A DNA stretch of 64,000 nucleotides, from positions 123,210,315 through 123,274,314 of the forward strand of contig CM070900.1 in NCBI GenBank assembly GCA_036417435.1. Direction: 5' to 3'. Positions 11,395 to 23,422 of the stretch are shown here, piece by piece. The DNA comes from Inia geoffrensis. Taxonomy: Eukaryota > Chordata > Mammalia > Artiodactyla > Iniidae. Below the pieces are notes generated by a model. The model saw only the letters and a list, made by a program, of their open reading frames with translations, was not told the DNA's origin and made no database searches. Each line of letters begins with the position of its first letter. The stretch's first letter is position 1. A program made the position numbers and the translations under genes.

Positions 11395-12180
11395 CAGGGA
11401 CAGGTAAGGCGGGAACCAAGATCCAATTTCACACCCGGGGCGGCTGAGGCTGACAGAATGTGATCACGTGGGGTGAGATGAGGCACACAAGGATGGGGCC
11501 GCGCGGGGACAAGAGCACAGATCTTCCACCTTACTTCCACCGGCGCTTCGCAAACTGTCACGTGCCCACGAATCACCGCAGATTCCGGTGCAGCAGGTCT
11601 GGAATGGGGACTGAGACTCTCATTTTCTAACGAGCTCCTGGGTTTTGCTGGTCACACTTTGAGTAACAAAACTTTGTCATTAAAAAAAATTCATGCAAAA
11701 AACAACTCCTCAAAAACTGAAAACAATCTGAATCCTGTGATGTACAACCTAGAACGTAAATTTTTCTTTCTTCACCAGTGCATGTAAAATCCAGAATTGG
11801 CCATTCAAAAATCCCTGTTTAAAAGCATAGTACCTACTACTCAACGAAAAGAAATCTGAATCAGCTAAAAGGCACTTGCCCTATTTAAACCCAGAGGTCG
11901 ATTATTCACAATAAGTCTGCCTGACCGCCATTTTGCAATTATCTAGAATCTCATTTTTGGCTACATTTCCCCAGGTCCTGAAATGGGAAACCAGAATACT
12001 GCGTGGTGGAGGAACACCGGCTCCTTGGCAAAGTCAGAAACCAAGGCGCCCACAAGGTGGCGCTCCCGGGTCGCCTGGCTCTTCGGGAGTCGGCAGCGCC
12101 TTCCCCGGACCCGGGCGGTGTAGCGCGAGCCGGGCCGAGCCAGGGAGCTTCGGGGTAAGATGAGTGAACCCCGCGGCACC
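11395..12180. promoter_or_regulatory. CpG-rich cluster with CTCF-like site and a donor-like site
   Basis: CpGs are frequent at 11430-11590 and very dense at 12045-12180 (about 17 in 130 bp by my count), in an otherwise CpG-poor intron. CCACAAGGTGGCGCT at 12050-12064 matches the core CTCF motif at all but one position. CGGG|GTAAGATGAG at 12155 is a good plus-strand splice donor. It could be an intragenic promoter, first exon of an antisense or non-coding RNA, or an insulator. No long convincing reading frame is present. Confidence 0.5.
11540..11672 (+). mobile_element. MER5-like hAT fragment
   Basis: cttcgcaaactgtcacgtgc ... gaatcaccgcagatt ... cagcaggtctggaatgggg ... cattttctaacgagctcctg ... 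cacactttgag follows the MER5/Charlie non-autonomous hAT consensus. Confidence 0.6.
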
Positions 12181-12501
12181 CAAGAGGGCCTGCAGTTATC
12201 CCAGCAACAGCTTACTTAGGTTAGTTTTCGTTTTCCAATTCATCAAGCAGGGCTGAGGAGGCTTAAGACTGGAAAAAAGAAACCACCCTGTTTTCAAAGA
12301 GGCAGAGCCCAGAAAATGTGAGACTTTTACATTTCAGTCTCTAAACAGGAGACTATAGCTCGTGTTCTTTCAACAATTACTGAGCACCTCAATACCTAGT
12401 GCTCTGAGGGAGACACAGAACAGCCAACAGAAGTCTGCGCGAATGGAGGAGATACTAACCAATGAAACACAGGGAGAGGGGCTTTAAGAGGGGGGAACCT
12501 C
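12181..12501. other. Intronic sequence, nothing recognised
   Basis: About 320 bp between the CpG cluster and a SINE. Confidence 0.4.
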
Positions 12502-12820
12502 GGGCTTCCCTGGTGGCACGGCGGTTAAGAATCCGCCTGCCAATGCAGGGGACAAGGGTTAGATCCCTGGTACGGGAAGATCCCACATGCCGTGGAGCAA
12601 CTAAGCCTGTGAGCCACAACTACTGAGCCCGCATGCCACAACTACTGAAGCCCACACGCCTAGAGCCCGTGCTCTGCAACGAGAAGCCGCTGAAATGAGA
12701 AGCCCGCGCACCGCAACGAAGAGTAGCCCTCGCTCGCCCCAACTCTAGAAAGCCCACGGACAGCAACGAAGACCGAATGCAACCAAAAATAAATTTATCA
12801 GAAAAAAAAAAAAAAAAAAA
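12502..12820 (+). mobile_element. Long-form CHR SINE
   Basis: Starts gggcttccctggtggcacgg, contains the tRNA-derived head, then gagccacaactactgagccc and cgaagaccgaatgcaacc, and ends aataaatttatcag plus 19 A. At ~320 bp it is longer than the ~200-bp forms in this window and more diverged. Short flanking gagggg on both sides may be the target-site duplication. Confidence 0.88.
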
Positions 12821-13129
12821 GAGGGGAGCATCTAAAAGCAGGTGAGACCCTGGTACCTGACTGAGTCTTAGGAGAGGGGCAGGTCTGGGAGCCCCCTGTA
12901 AAGAGGTGACAGCTTAAGCAGAGTGTCCAAGAGTGGAATGTGGCACACAGCAAATGCTTAGGAACAAAAAGTTACCAACCGATGATGCAAGAATCCTCCT
13001 GGAGAGGCAAGCTATTGGACATAAGGATATTTGACCAAGATTTTATAGACTCTACTCAAACACATTCAAAAATGATTAGGAGAGTCAATATTTTCTCTAG
13101 GTTAGTGAACAACTCCTGAGGTAATGATC

Positions 13130-13365
13130 ATAACTGAGACTTAGTGAGAGTTTGCCGCATGCTAGATGATATTCTAACCACCCTATTATCTAATTCAACC
13201 CTCAACAGCAACACAGTTACAATCATTATTATTCCCATTTCACATATGAGGGAGCCAAAGTACAGAGAATCTAAGTATCTTGTCCAAAGTCACACAGGTA
13301 GCAAGGGGCAGACCCAGGACACAACCCTGGGCAGTGTCAGCTCAAGCCTGAGTTTTTAACTGCTA
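13130..13365 (-). repeat. MIR-family SINE
   Basis: cattattattcccatttcac, atgagggagccaaagtacag, aagtcacacaggtagcaagg and the tRNA-like end match reversed MIR. Confidence 0.75.
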
Positions 13366-14463
13366 CATGAGGACTCTCCAGAAACACTGGTTATCAGTGA
13401 AGGATCACTGGTGGCTTGGGCTGAAAGACACATCCAAATAGTAGCTGGTTACCATGCTGAGCCTGGAACTATCTCCCACCTATACTAACAACCATTTGAG
13501 ACACAGATCTTGAGACTCAGGTTTGTATGAATAAGACTAGACTACAGAACAGAAAAATCATCTGTGAGGCAATAAATCAGATTCTCTGGTACTTTAAAAC
13601 TAACCCCTGTTGATAGTTTAGGCACCTTGGAAATTACCTTCATTCTTTCAGGAGAGCAGGGTAATAATTATAATATACTACATATAGCCAAGGGAACTCT
13701 AGGACATTGGGAAAGGCTGATTCAGTAAACACAGTTTGAGGGTAAAGAGAATTATGAGAGTAATTTTCTCACTGTAATCAGTATAGTGTATTGCTAACAG
13801 TGGCCAGAGTTTTTAAAAGGAAAGTGGAAATACTGCAGAGTGGAGTAAAACCCCATAAATTTTAATACCTAGACCGAAGGACTCATAAAGAAGGGGCTTA
13901 GGATGTGTTAGGCTCAAAAATAAGAGCCTAAGGTTTGACTTAATGATTTTCAAGAAAAGGAAAAGCAGCCTACTGTTTCCTGCCTTCTTGACTACAGAAG
14001 ATGAAAATTTTAATTGAAATTGTGGTGTAGATTTAGGTTAGATCTGGGCCATTTTGTCAAATGGGAAACTGAGGCAAAAATGCTGACCAATCTTCCCAAA
14101 TCTGTGCAAATCTACGCTCTCCCCTGGATGTTAACGAACTAAAAATAACAAGCCTCTAAACCAGTGTGGTTTTCTGCTCTCCTGGGGAGGGGAACCTTCC
14201 GTTAGAACTTTAATGTTGACACCTGATCCCAAGGGGGATTGTGCTGGCTGAAAGCTGGTATGGCGGACCCTGCCCATCACCTGCCTGGCCTTGTCTACCT
14301 GCCACCACCCTGGTTTGCCCACCTTCTCACCACCTCTGGGCAACCTTGACTCTGAATTGGGGTTTCTCACTGGAAAAGTGAACAGTAGAGTTTTCCAGCA
14401 TTTCTCATCACCAAACTACAAAAATATTTTAACCACTATAAAATTTGGTTTTGTCTGCACAAT
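13366..14463. other. Intronic sequence, nothing recognised
   Basis: About 1.1 kb with no clear repeat or exon. Confidence 0.4.
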
Positions 14464-14477
14464 AAAAAGAACAGCCT

Positions 14478-14678
14478 GGGACTTCTCTGGTGGTCCAGAG
14501 GTTAAGACTTGGCCTTCCCATGCAGGGGGTGTGGGTTCGATCCCTGGTTGGGAAGCTAGGGTCCCAACATGCCTTGTGGCCAAAAATCCAAAACATAAAA
14601 CAGAAGCAATATTGTAACAAAGTCAATAAAGACTTAAAAAAATATGGTCCACATCAAAAAAATCGTTTAAAAAAACAA
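14478..14678 (+). mobile_element. tRNA-derived CHR-family SINE, short-head variant
   Basis: Starts gggacttctctggtggtcca with a good Pol III B box ggttcgatccc, then tgccttgtggccaaaaatcc and an A-rich tail. A perfect duplication aaaaagaacagcct flanks it (14464-14477 and 14679-14692). Confidence 0.92.
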
Positions 14679-14692
14679 AAAAAGAACAGCCT

Positions 14693-15521
14693 AACTGGAA
14701 ATTTTAAGGAAGGGCATTAAGTTTGGAAGGAAACCCTACAAAGCAATACCATAGTAATTCTAAACCTTCCAATACCTGTTCAACACTTATTAGTTATCAA
14801 TTACTCATAAGATTTAGAATCTTCAAAGAGGGACAGGATATATAGGAAATGTGTGCCTGACTATCATGTGGGAGCTTATTATGTACCCGGAAAAGGTAGT
14901 AAAATCCAGATATAATTAAACCCCAAATTTGGTAAAGCAGGGGTGCTCCTGGTGGGCCCTCAAATATTTGTTGGATGAATGGATAAAAGTTCCTGGGAAG
15001 GGTTCTGAACTTTGAGACAAGTGGTAATAAGCTACCTAATTCTTCTTAAACTGGCAGTTTGGGAAATCAGTTTAGCAGATGTGAAGTGGGAGGCTACGAG
15101 GAGAAGGCACAATGCAAAGTGTGGAAGCTATGTTAGAACAAAAATAACCGGGAAGAGGCAAATTGCAATGAATGACACCAACTCAGCGAGAAGGAAAAAG
15201 CCATATGCAGAAGATCATTTGTTGGATCATTTTCTAATAAATGACTCTGAATGTGAATGACTTGCTAAAATTCCGCCTCTAGGCCTGAAGAGCTGTGTGT
15301 ATAAGAATTTTAAATATTTCCCTACAACCTTGAAATCAGCTCCCAAGCTTACATCTTTAAGGTTCAAACGAGAATCAGCCTGTTTAAAAAGCATTTATCA
15401 GAAAAAAAAGAGAATTTTTCCACATGCTGTGTTTTCCGTTGGTTTCTAGATAGGTGGTTAATTGATATGGATTGTAGCTTTCAAGACAATGGCAAGGATT
15501 GGAGGGAGAAAGAAAAGTTTG
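14693..15521. other. Intronic sequence, nothing recognised
   Basis: About 830 bp without recognisable features. Confidence 0.4.
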
Positions 15522-15531
15522 GAAGGGCCTG

Positions 15532-15800
15532 GGGTTTTTTGTTTGTTTCGGGTTTTTTTTTAAACATCTTTATTGGAGTATAATTGCCTTACAATGGTGT
15601 GTTAGTTTCTGCTGTATAACAAAGTGAATCAGCTATACATATACCTATATCCCCATATCTCCTCCCTCTTGCATCTCCCTCCCACCCTCCCTTATCCCAC
15701 CCCTCTCGGTGGTCACAAAGCACGGAGCTGATCTCCCTGTGCTATGCGGCTGCTTCCCACTAGATATCGATTTTCCATTTGGTAGTGTGTATATGTCCAT
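15532..15800 (-). mobile_element. 5'-truncated L1, 3' end only
   Basis: Reversed L1 3' UTR (aacatctttattggagtata ... gtgtatatgtccat) with target-site duplication gaagggcctg at 15522-15531 and 15801-15810. It belongs to the same subfamily as the long L1s. Confidence 0.93.
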
Positions 15801-15810
15801 GAAGGGCCTG

Positions 15811-16599
15811 ATTTTAATCCTGATTTTATGACCTTCTTAATTAATGCCACATGCCAAGAAAATTTAACTCGAATAAAAGCCTTAGGAAAATGCTAGAATG
15901 TGTTCTCTAAGCTATGCTTTGTTCTCCCTTCCTGGATTCATGAGGGGAAAAAACTGATAAACAGCTGGTCGGTTTCCCCCCCCAGAGAAGAGACTCAGAG
16001 TCATAGGAATGTGGTAGAATTAGAACCTTTGACATCCATCCAGAGAGAAGCTTTATACCAGGAGATGAAATATAGGTTGGTGACAGACTTGGAGCAGAGT
16101 GGAGAGGAGAGAAACACAAAGAAAATGGCAGCAGGTGAGACAACACCTTGGACCCAAATGAACAATTTGATGTACCAACGTTAAGCGGGCTCCTTGGACT
16201 CCTAAGGTGACAAAGTGATGGAGGGTTGCTAGTCCTGAGGACTCGACTGCACGCCATGGTCTCCAGAAACGCTTCCAAGGTCCAAGAGTGATTACGAGCA
16301 TGCAGAATGCAAATTGGGAAAAATGAGGACCTCCCTATGGCACTTTCATCAGAAAACTCTTACAGCAGAGATAAGAAGCGATCAAAGTACATAAAATCCC
16401 ACGTGTGCTTCTCCACATTTTCTCTGTCAATAAACTCCATCCACAAAACGTTAAAGAATCCCACTAGTTCTAAAGGGAAAACTAAATTTCTGTCTCAGCA
16501 ACTAATGGAAACTGAAAATAAGTTCCATTTAAGACGCTGGCTTCTTAAACTCTTAATTCTATTTCACACCGACTTGAATAAATCCTGTTGTAAATGTCT
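15811..16599. other. Intronic sequence, nothing recognised
   Basis: About 790 bp. An open frame across 15907-16278 has no recognisable product. Confidence 0.4.
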
Positions 16600-16607
16600 T
16601 GCCAAGC

Positions 16608-16819
16608 TTTTTTTTTTTTTTCCCCCAGTACGTGGGCCTCTCACTGTTGTGGCCTCTCCCGTTGCGGAGCACAGGCTCCGGATGCGCAGACTCAGCGGCC
16701 ATGGCTCACGGGCCCAGCCGCTCCGCGGCATGTGGGATCTTCCCGGACCGGGGCACGAACCCGTGTCCCCTGCATCGGCAGGCGGACTCTCAACCACTGC
16801 GCCACCAGGGAAGCCCCAC
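16608..16819 (-). mobile_element. CHR-type SINE
   Basis: Complete minus-strand copy with poly-A (poly-T here). Flanking tgccaagc at 16600-16607 and 16820-16827 is the target-site duplication. Confidence 0.93.
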
Positions 16820-16827
16820 TGCCAAGC

Positions 16828-18173
16828 ACTTTTTAAAAGACAAGCATGGAAAGCTTAAGGAGAGTTTAAAGGATAACAACAGGGATGCATAAAAGATAAG
16901 AAAAAGCTCTGGTAAGCAGTTCAAGGAACTAGGATCTTCTTACTTGGTTGTTTGCTTGGACCAGAGAAAAAGAGTTAGGATCTGTCTTCAAGATTTAAAA
17001 AAATAATAATAAAGAGAACCCACATTTATCAGATAATAGCTTCTTATATATTTTCTAGAGCAATTTGACAAATCATTCTTTTCTGCAGAAGAACCCCATA
17101 CGGATCATTAGGCCAATTTTACAAATTTACAGTTAGCACATACTGGAATCCAGACTAGAATTCAGGTTTCCAGACTTCTCTCCTCACGTGAGCCCTTTTT
17201 GACCCAGAAATTAAAGTGAAATGTGATGCTATTCTGAGCGGAGGAGAGACCAATGTCAAAAACAACACCACATTGGTGAAAATAAGTACCAGCTATGTGT
17301 CCAGGAAATCAGTAGGAGCCGAAAGGACTCTAAGTTGCTGCCCTAATTAAACTGAAGAGAGCATTTCATTTTGGCTGCCTTCGTGGGAAGTCTGAGCTTG
17401 TGAACAAACGCTGGTTTGTACCTGGTGGATGTTTGAGATTTCATAGGTCAACGGTGGTGGTGTTGGACAGCTAGAAGCAAATGGGGACCAATTAATAAGG
17501 ACGAGGCTAATATAAAAAGTATGTGGCCCGTGGATTATATTCCCATTTGTTGATTTTTATAAAAGCATCTGCAAGGTTGAAGCAGTAGATGACTAATTAT
17601 CATTAAAAATAAATTTTTCATAGCTGCCAGCATCTCACATTGTGACTGAATTCTCTCTTCTTGCTCCTGGCATCCCCCGCCCCACCAAGAACCCACTGGC
17701 AGGGAAAGGCCCAGAAGCCTCCTTGTACTTAGGGGCCCCTGAGCGGTGGGGCTGCATCCCGATCCACCTGGGATAGTGGGGGACTGTCTGGGGTCCAGAG
17801 GCCTGGAGAATAGCGGGGGTTTTCTGACCTGTGACCGTGGACAGCACCAGCCCCAACTCCTGCCCTGGCCAGTGACAGACGGAGACTGGTACACAGGAGC
17901 CTGCTAATCAATGTCTGAATGCAGGAGGCACTGCAGTGGTTTCTGGAAGGGAGAAAGAAAGGGCTCTGCCCCCCAACAACCTTTAGCAAATACAACTCCT
18001 TTGTCTAAGTGACAGAGTCCAGGATGAAAGTAACTTTTCTAAGAGAAGACTTAGAGAAGGGAAGCAGTGTCAGTGCTAACATAAGATACGCTCACTGTTT
18101 TGAGTCAGAAGTGTCTTTTTACTTTACATTTTGAGTGGTTTGCATCCCAAGCGTTGGCCGGAGAGATGGGGAG
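16828..18173. other. Intronic sequence, one doubtful MIR
   Basis: At 17010-17185 a MIR-like order (cacatttatcag ... ccaattttacaaat ... ccagactagaattcaggttt) is visible in reverse but weak. The rest, including several overlapping open frames near 17.6-18.0 kb, is unassigned. Confidence 0.35.
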
Positions 18174-18390
18174 GCTGTGAGATTGTTGGTTAAGAGCCTG
18201 AGCTGGGCAGCCAGCAGCCCGGGTGCGAAACCTGGTTCTGCCACTTGCCACCTGCATCATCTTGGGCAAACTGTTTCATCTCCAGCCTTCAATTTCCCCA
18301 TCTACAAAGCTGGGATTATACCTTCCCTCTCTCAAAAGGCTGGAGTGAGGAGTAAAGGACTTAGTATTTGCAGACTGCTTTAACAATACA
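18174..18390 (+). repeat. MIR-family SINE
   Basis: ttggttaagagcctgagctg, gaaacctggttctgccactt, tcttgggcaaactgtttcat and caatttccccatctacaaag follow MIR in the forward direction. Confidence 0.8.
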
Positions 18391-18402
18391 GTATTGTTAA
18401 AG
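18378..18402. repeat. 25-bp perfect palindrome
   Basis: ctttaacaatac-a-gtattgttaaag is a perfect inverted repeat around a single central A at 18390, at the 3' edge of the MIR. No function is implied. Confidence 0.85.
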
Positions 18403-19867
18403 AATGTTTTGAAAACACTGGAAGTCTGTCATTCAGAACGCATCCTCAGAGAGGAAACTGCCTTCTAGGTAGGGGGTTAGGTTTTCAATTTCCCATAAAG
18501 GATGGTATGTCCCATATTGTAACTAAGACAATCTCAAACCTCAGGCTGGCTCAGAGATCATTTGCCTGGAAGCCCATCACCCCTCCTCCCAGCTCGTGCC
18601 AGGGACACATGTCCCCTGGGAGTGGACATTGGGAAATCTCATCCAGCTGTGGTGAGGGTTCGGGGACGGGGCATCTGTAAAGTTCTGGGCATCTTCAGGA
18701 GTGTGAGGTCAGGAAGCGCCCACGTGTGGCAGAGAGTACTGTGGACAGGGAAGCACTCTTTCTCCTGAGAGAGCTCCAAGGTCAGGCGACCCTACTCCAA
18801 AGGCTGCCTTGTGCGTGGAAAGAAGATCTGTGGCCCAAGAGCAGACACTGGGCAGTGCATGTGCACAGGGCAAGTCCTCCACGGCAGACTGGTACGAGTG
18901 GGTATAGACAAGGAGCGGGCTGAGACGCAGGAGAGGACAGGGCTGGAAGCAGGCAGAGAGATCTGTCGAGGCGATGGGAGCTGCCTGCTCAGTAGCTGGT
19001 TCTTTCTTATGCATTTCATTCTCCCGCCCACAACAAAAGTCTGTACTGTGCTCGTCCTGGCCCAACCTCCGTTTCAGATTTGCAGCAAAGGATAAATCTG
19101 AAATTAGTGCCTTAATCTGATGCTGGATTTTGTGCTTTACTAAGCAACGCCAACAAATTAAAAAAATTTTAAAGGGCCCCCTGTCATCTGTCAAAATAAG
19201 AAACAGGAGATGAAATGATAAACTCCCATTTTAGGACACCCTGATCCCTGAGGTCTTTGAACATACTAAGCACTGGCCATCACAGCAGCACCCACTTTTC
19301 TGCCTCAATAAGTCAACAGAGCATGTTCTCACTGTACCGCTGGCCTGGGGCTGCAGGCCCAAACCAAACCTAAGGATGCTCATTGTACTTCCTTACTGGG
19401 AAAAAGCCATCATCTTCTCTGTCAGATTTATAACCCCAACACCAATGTTACATAAAGGTTTTGCTTTTGTCTACATAAGCCCAGTATGGGTGTGTCCCTC
19501 TTCAGCAGGCTCACTGGGGCCATAGCGGGGACCACCCATCAGGTTCCTGCTTCCGAGGAATGGGGCACTGCAGGGGAGTGTGGAAAGAATTCTGAGCCAG
19601 ACATCAGAGCTGGGTCTGTCTCACTGCTGAACTTCTGAGCGGCCTGAAATTGTGCTTGTTATCCTGTAGCCACTAGTCACTCCGGGCCAGAGGCTATCTG
19701 GATGCTACGCACATAGAACATTTCCACTACTATAGAAAGTTCACTGGGCAGTGCTGATCGAACCTCCCTGAGACCTAACGGCTTCACTGGTCAAATAGGG
19801 GTAATGGCGTTTTGTCTGAAAGCCTGGGTTCAGCCCAGATGCACCCTCACAGGCCTCTACCAAGAGC
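18403..19867. other. Intronic sequence, nothing recognised
   Basis: About 1.46 kb; open frames here overlap on both strands and resemble no known protein. Confidence 0.35.
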
Positions 19868-20105
19868 GGCCATCCGCAGTGTTCTGAGCATCCATCTAGA
19901 ACAGTTACCCTAACAGGAGTTACCTTCCGCAAACCCCTCACAATCACAAGGAGTAAGCGGTACCATCCCCACTTTATAGAAGAAGAAATGGAGGCCTGGG
20001 GGGAGCCAAACAGTTTGCTCAGCCACAGAGCTGACACACGATAGGGCAGGGTTGCAATCCAGGCAACTCTGAAGCCTGTGCTCTTACCCACATCATCTTG
20101 CTTTT
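19868..20105 (-). repeat. MIR-family SINE
   Basis: catccccactttatagaaga, agaaatggaggcctgggg, gctcagccacagagctgac and gaagcctgtgctcttaccca match reversed MIR. The 155-codon frame over it is chance. Confidence 0.7.
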
Positions 20106-20577
20106 CCAACAAGATTCTAAAGGCCCCTCTGCTCGGGATCCATGGAACATGGACAGACGGCCTGGGTTCAGCTCCTACTAGGATTTTTGGAGGCATAAGA
20201 ACGTTCAACTCTGCTGCTCTGAGTGACTACAGAGTGGGGCTGTGAGGGCTGCTAATTCCTGTTTTATACCCCAAACTACACGTATTTGTTAACTGTGTTC
20301 AGAAAGTGTTACAGAATATATTTTTTCAGGTTATATAATAATATTTATTTTCCGTTTAAAAGATCATTTTGGGCTACTCAAATACAATAGGCTTCATATT
20401 AGAATTTTTGAAAGCTGTTGTTTTCCCTAAGCACTCTCTCACTCTGACAATCAATTGCGGATGATAAAAATTTACTACGTTTGTCCTTTCTTTGTCCTTT
20501 CCTTGATACACGTATGGTAGTTAATCTAGTTTGTAAAGGATACAAGTAAGAATGACTATAAAGTGACACTGTCACCT
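20106..20577. other. Intronic sequence, nothing recognised
   Basis: About 470 bp, AT-rich in the middle. Confidence 0.4.
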
Positions 20578-20594
20578 CATAACTGCCTCCTTTT

Positions 20595-20794
20595 TTTTTT
20601 TTTGCGGTATGCGGGCCTCTCACCGTTGTGGCCTCTCCCGTTGCGGAGCACAGGCTCCGGACGCGCAGGCTCAGCGGCCATGGCTCACGGGCCCAGCTGC
20701 TCCGCGGCACGTGGGATATTCCCGGACCGGGGCACAAACCCGCATCCCCTGCATCGGCAGGCGGACTCTCAACCACTGCGCCACCAGGGAAGCC
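20595..20794 (-). mobile_element. CHR-type SINE
   Basis: Complete and little diverged. Perfect target-site duplication cataactgcctcctttt at 20578-20594 and 20795-20811. Confidence 0.96.
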
Positions 20795-21216
20795 CATAAC
20801 TGCCTCCTTTTAAGTTGACCTATTTTTATACCCTACCATGCAGCTAATATACAATAGCATACAAATAGCATTATAGAATATATTTTTTAATAAAAAGACT
20901 AATAGGGTCTGTGTGAGTATGTGTATATGTGTGTATATATTTCTATGATAAAGCATATATAAAACCCTCTTATAAATGTATACATACTTACACCCTTATG
21001 AATATAAATTTTAAAAGTATCATACACAATGTTAAAAGCAAAAGAACAAACTGGGGGAGGTAATAGAAATAAAAGCAAAAATAAACAATGGGACCTAATC
21101 AAACTTACAAGCTTTTGCACAGTTAAGGAAACCATAAACAAAATGAAAAGACAACCTACGGACTCGTAGAAAATATTTGCAAATGATGCGACCGACAAGG
21201 GCTTAATTTCCAAAAT

Positions 21217-21492
21217 ATGCAAACAGCTCATACAACTCAACAACAAAAAAACAACCCAATCGAAAAACTGGTAGAAGACCTAAATAGACATTTCTCCAAA
21301 GAAGACATACAGATGGTCAATAGGCACATGAAAAGATGCTCAAAAATGCTAATTATTAGAGAAATGCAAATCAAAACTACAATGAGGTGCCAACTCACAC
21401 CTGTCAGAATGGCTATCATTGAAAAGTCTACAAATAATAAATGCTGGAGGGGGAGAAGAGGGAACCCTCCTACACTGTTAGTGGGAATGTAA
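21217..21492 (+). pseudogene. L1 ORF2 C-terminal fragment
   Basis: The 91-codon open piece corresponds to the C-terminal region of ORF2 of the copy at 34-35 kb ([21 protein letters not shown] equivalent). It has no endonuclease or reverse transcriptase and is broken after 21492. Confidence 0.85.
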
Positions 21493-21724
21493 GTTGGTAC
21501 AGCCACTGTGGAAAACAGTATGGAGGTTCCTCAAAAAACTAAAAATAGAGTTGCCGAATGATCCAGTAATCCCACTTCTGGGCATATATCTGGACAAAAT
21601 TATAATTCTAAAAGATACATGTGCCCCTATGTTCATAGAAGCACTATTCATAATAGCCAAGACATGGAAGCAACCTAAATGTCCATCGACATTTATGATG
21701 GACATTTATGAATGAAGAAGATGT

Positions 21725-21726
<2 letters not shown>

Positions 21727-21778
<52 letters not shown>

Positions 21779-21792
21779 TACACACACACACT
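21727..21792. repeat. (TA)n(CA)n microsatellite
   Basis: A run of TA followed by CA repeats inside the L1, just before tggaatattactcagcc. This is the same L1 site where a CA run grew at 24114. Confidence 0.95.
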
Positions 21793-22176
21793 GGAATATT
21801 ACTCAGCCATAAAAAAAGAATGAAATAATGCCATTTGCAGCAACATGGATGAACCTAGAGATTATCATACTAAGTGAAGTAAGTCAGAAAGAGAAAGGCA
21901 AATACCATGTGATATCATTTATACGTGGAATCTAAAATGTGACCCAAATGAACCTATCAAAACAGAAACAGATTCACAGATACAGAGAACAAATTTGTGG
22001 TTGCCAAGAGGGAGGGGAGGTGGGAGAGGGATGGATTGGGAATTTGGGGTTAGCAGATGCGAACTATTATATATAGAATGGGTAAACAACAAGGTCCTAC
22101 TGTATAGCACAGGGAACTATATTTAATATCCTGTGATAAACCACAATGGAAAAGAATATAAAAAAGAATGTATATA

Positions 22177-22229
22177 TTGGGTTGGCCAAAAGTTACAGAA
22201 AACACAAATGAACTTTATGGCCAACTCAA
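22177..22229. mobile_element. Miniature mariner element
   Basis: A 53-bp element with inverted ends ttgggttggccaaaagtt and actttatggccaactcaa, flanked by TA on both sides (22175-22176 and 22230-22231). It sits in the L1 3' UTR and so is younger than that L1. It is too short to encode anything. Confidence 0.88.
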
Positions 22230-22326
22230 TATACGTATAACTGAATCACTTTGCTGTACAGCAGAAATTAACACAACATTGTAAATCAACTATAAAATTT
22301 TTTTTTAAAAAGAACAAACTGGGGGA

Positions 22327-23406
22327 AATGAATGTAATTGGCAGATAAAGGGCTTAATCCTGTTATATAACAAGTATATAATATCAATAAGAACAATACT
22401 AAAAGTAACAGAAAACTGAGCAATGCCCAGGAAGAGAGACATTTGACTGGGAGGTGCTTCTCCAGTGCCAGAAATGTTCCATTTCTTGCTCAGGGTGGGA
22501 GTTGTACAGGTGTGTTCATAGGTAAAAAGTCATTGAGTTATACCCATGTTCAGTGCCCTTTATTTGAAGTCTGTAATATCTCACTAAAATGCAAAAAAAA
22601 GCATATAAACTAGGAGCTCTTCATCAGCAGCTAAATATGCTCTTGGTCCATCATATAATGAAGGTAAGAGGACTGAAGTGAGTTAGAAACTTAAGAGTTG
22701 AGTTATTTTGATAAAGTCTGTGAAATTACTCTTGCCAAGGCGACCTACACTTCCTGTACCATGAACAATAATGAAATAATCAGGCGGTGGTACTACTTTT
22801 CATAGATCTCATTAAATTGCTCTGTAGGCCATCCTTCCCCACCCTTTAGGGCGGGCACTAAAGTCAGCCAGAAGCTTTACTTACAAGAACAATCTCTTCA
22901 ATCAGAATGTCCAATCCAATATATTAATCCAAGTGCCATTTCAGTCCAGAATAAGCCATTTCCCTCCTGCCTCTGCCTGGCCTGCCTCAAGCCTAGAAGC
23001 CCACATGGGAGGCCCCTTCTTCTCTCTCCACAACCTCCTCTCTGCTTTCTTGCTATCACTTTGACCTTCCAGGGAAGGAAGGTAACCTGATGTTCTGGAG
23101 CAGGTGGAGCCTGGCGCTGGTTCCTACTGGATGTGGTGGATGGGACAGTGGTTAGCTCCTCCTTTTGTGGCACTTGGTGGGATTTTTGGAGACCTCTCTG
23201 CTGGAGACTTAAGGCCTGCTATCCCGACTCAATCAATGTCTGGACTTTGCTCATGCTCACGTCTACCCCAGTGTCTGGCACACTCTGGGGCTCAGTTCTT
23301 ATTAGTAAATGAATGAAGGAGGTGAGAAAACTGAAAAGGGAGTAGCAATATTCCCTCCATAAACTCCTTTGGGAAGAAGATTTTTAGGTAAGTAGGCCAT
23401 TTCAGT
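22327..23406. other. Intronic sequence, nothing recognised
   Basis: About 1.1 kb. No exon or clear repeat. Confidence 0.4.
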
Positions 23407-23422
23407 CTGACCTTACACTTTT

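Larger units (their letters stand above)
21059..22308 (+). mobile_element. 5'-truncated L1 (older artiodactyl subfamily)
   Basis: Plus-strand L1 beginning inside ORF2 and running through a 3' UTR that differs from the long L1s. An 18-bp target-site duplication aaagaacaaactggggga lies at 21041-21058 and 22309-22326. ORF2 C-terminal text is readable at 21217-21492 ([29 protein letters not shown]), then frameshifts. It contains a TA/CA microsatellite and a small mariner element. Confidence 0.93.

Noticed and set aside
11933..12163. 76-codon plus-strand frame in the CpG cluster
   Set aside because: Composition simply mirrors the GC-rich DNA, and no domain or conserved start is seen. The regulatory reading of the region does not depend on it.
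16564..16892. Proline/arginine-rich frames over the CHR SINEs (also at 2.2, 20.6, 23.4 and 28.2 kb)
   Set aside because: Each is a translation of the SINE itself; the same peptide text recurs in every copy.
19741..20208. 155-codon minus-strand open frame
   Set aside because: It overlaps a MIR, has no recognisable domain or splice signals, and is best explained by chance.
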